Assembly (NCBI GenBank): GCA_034666985.1
Contig: JAXDKS010000047.1
Location: 1 to 64,000 of the forward strand
Length of the DNA: 64,000 bases
DNA from: DATARR01 sp034666985
GTDB taxonomy: Bacteria; Acidobacteriota; Thermoanaerobaculia; Multivoradales; UBA5704
Direction of reading: 5' to 3'
Shown here: in pieces, positions 59,951 through 64,000 of the stretch
Layout of the letters: each line of letters starts with the position of its first letter
How positions within the stretch are numbered: position 1 is the stretch's first letter
Position numbers and translations under genes: made by a program
Notes under the pieces: model-generated
Databases searched by the model: none
What the model saw: the letters and a program-made list of their open reading frames with translations, nothing else
Told to the model about the DNA's origin: nothing

Positions 59951-60418
59951 GTGAAACAAGGTGAAGTCCTGATGAAAGAGAGGGAGCGCAAGAGGCTCTC
60001 CGCCGAAGAGATGGCCGGGAAGCTGGGCGTTTCCCCCGATCAATATCGTGACATCGAGGCCGGGAGCTCGCCGGCCGAGCGCTGGGGGCCGGTGATCCGG
60101 GAGCTGGCGGTGGCGCTCAACGTCCCGACCAGCCGGATGTTCGCGCCCTCTGGCAAGTCGGTGGACACCCGCCCTGGCCAGGCCGGTGAGCTGATCCGCA
60201 AGCACCGCGAGGCCCGCCAGCTCACGCCTGAGCAGGTGGCCGAGAAGGCCGGTCTCTCTGCCGAGGAGTACACCGCGCTGGAATCCGGCAGCTCGGAGGT
60301 CGAAGAGTACGGACCGCTGTTCCTCCGCTTCGCCGAGGTGATCGAGCAGCCGGTGTTCAACCTCTTCCATCCCTTCGGCCTGCCGTTCGAGAAGCTCACC
60401 CTCGACGACTACAGGTAA
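59951..60418 (+). CDS. Two-HTH (XRE/Cro-C1 type) regulator
   Basis: A 155-residue protein made of two similar helix-turn-helix units: residues about 10-60 (LSAEEMAGKLGVSPDQYRDI with E36 AGSS) and about 80-130 (LTPEQVAEKAGLSAEEYTAL with ESGSS). Each has the Q/E-x-x-A-x-x-x-G-x-S core of XRE domains and the same GSS turn, so it arose by internal duplication. There is no separate ligand domain; the C-terminus is short. GTG 59951 is preceded by AGGAGG with a 6-base spacer; an ATG eight codons in is a weaker alternative. Target unknown; the inverted repeat just upstream could be its own operator. Confidence 0.8.
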   Translation: MKQGEVLMKERERKRLSAEEMAGKLGVSPDQYRDIEAGSSPAERWGPVIRELAVALNVPTSRMFAPSGKSVDTRPGQAGELIRKHREARQLTPEQVAEKAGLSAEEYTALESGSSEVEEYGPLFLRFAEVIEQPVFNLFHPFGLPFEKLTLDDYR

Positions 60419-60429
60419 GTCTCCCCTGC

Positions 60430-60453
60430 CTGGGAGCGTCGGCGCTCCCAGGA
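60430..60453 (+). terminator. Perfect hairpin after the HTH gene
   Basis: CCTGGGAGCG (60430-60439) and CGCTCCCAGG (60444-60453) form a 10-base stem with loop TCGG. There is no T-tract, so it could be a Rho-helped end or a mobile-type palindrome. The half CGCTCCCAGG is also present near 42420. Confidence 0.45.
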
Positions 60454-60502
60454 AGCATTCCTGTGGTAGAAAGCAGAAATCTCAAGGGGAGATCTGCGCC
60501 TT

Positions 60503-63877
<3,375 letters not shown>

Positions 63878-63884
63878 GGAACAT

Positions 63885-63913
63885 GGGCGGACTGGCATCG
63901 TGCCGGTCCGTCT
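63885..63913 (+). terminator. Hairpin terminator-like structure after the sortilin-type gene
   Basis: 13 base pairs (63885-63897 with 63901-63913, two or three G-T wobbles) closing a TCG loop, starting 8 bases after the TAG at 63875. Only a short pyrimidine run follows, so termination is plausible but not certain. Confidence 0.5.
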
Positions 63914-63958
63914 TCCCGGACCCTTCTAAACACGCGACGGAAGAGCGCACCAAACGAA

Positions 63959-64000
63959 ATGACTGTCATCACCCGATCCATCCCGACCTATTCACTGAGC
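63959..64000 (+). CDS. Possible start of a further gene (cut by window end)
   Basis: ATG 63959 begins MTVITRSIPTYSLS and stays open to the edge. There is only GGAAG about 15 bases upstream, and 14 codons are too few to judge. Listed because it would be the next plus-strand gene after the terminator. Confidence 0.25.
   Translation, partial: MTVITRSIPTYSLS

Overview
The window is a GC-rich bacterial chromosome segment. Gene content (a large FAAL-initiated NRPS cluster, a Vps10/sortilin-type secreted protein, a DUF4388-type TPR protein, a fused aspartokinase-homoserine dehydrogenase) suggests an uncultured soil-type Acidobacteriota, but this is inferred from gene content only; there is no rRNA or marker gene to prove it.

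Bases 1-41,900 hold a lipopeptide biosynthetic cluster, nearly all on the minus strand. In transcription order (high to low coordinate) an overlapping five-gene set comes first: Asp/Glu racemase, argininosuccinate-lyase-family enzyme, cysteine-synthase-family PLP enzyme, ATP-grasp ligase and ApgM-like phosphomutase. It looks like a supply line for an unusual, Asp-derived amino acid. A DUF4097 protein and a thioredoxin-fold protein follow, then three NRPS genes. NRPS-A is FAAL-ACP-C-A-PCP-C-A-PCP. NRPS-B is four C-A-PCP modules plus a terminal C. NRPS-C is a degenerate C-like domain, A, PCP, C and part of an A, leaving the window at base 1. A TauD/SyrP-like dioxygenase gene lies between NRPS-B and NRPS-C. 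At the other end are a methyltransferase (plus strand), an O-carbamoyltransferase and a SyrD/PvdE-type peptide exporter. At least eight residues are encoded in the window; no thioesterase and no epimerase domain are visible.

Bases 42,000-45,530 are a gene graveyard: a small frameshifted ORF with its own terminator, an internal fragment of a cyclic beta-glucan synthase with three frameshifts, and scraps resembling a RiPP-type radical SAM maturase C-terminus and a membrane protein.

Bases 45,532-64,000 are ordinary metabolism. They contain ada; a cobalamin-riboswitch-controlled btuBFCD uptake operon (minus); a thrABC operon (plus) preceded by a Thr-rich leader peptide and an intrinsic attenuator; an EamA transporter and a small hydrolase (minus); then a DUF4388/TPR protein, a double-HTH regulator and a large secreted beta-propeller protein (plus).

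The two most notable signals are the degenerate C-like domain next to a standalone TauD hydroxylase, which recalls the interface-domain/beta-hydroxylase pairing of siderophore NRPSs, and the thr attenuator whose leader peptide may be translated leaderless.
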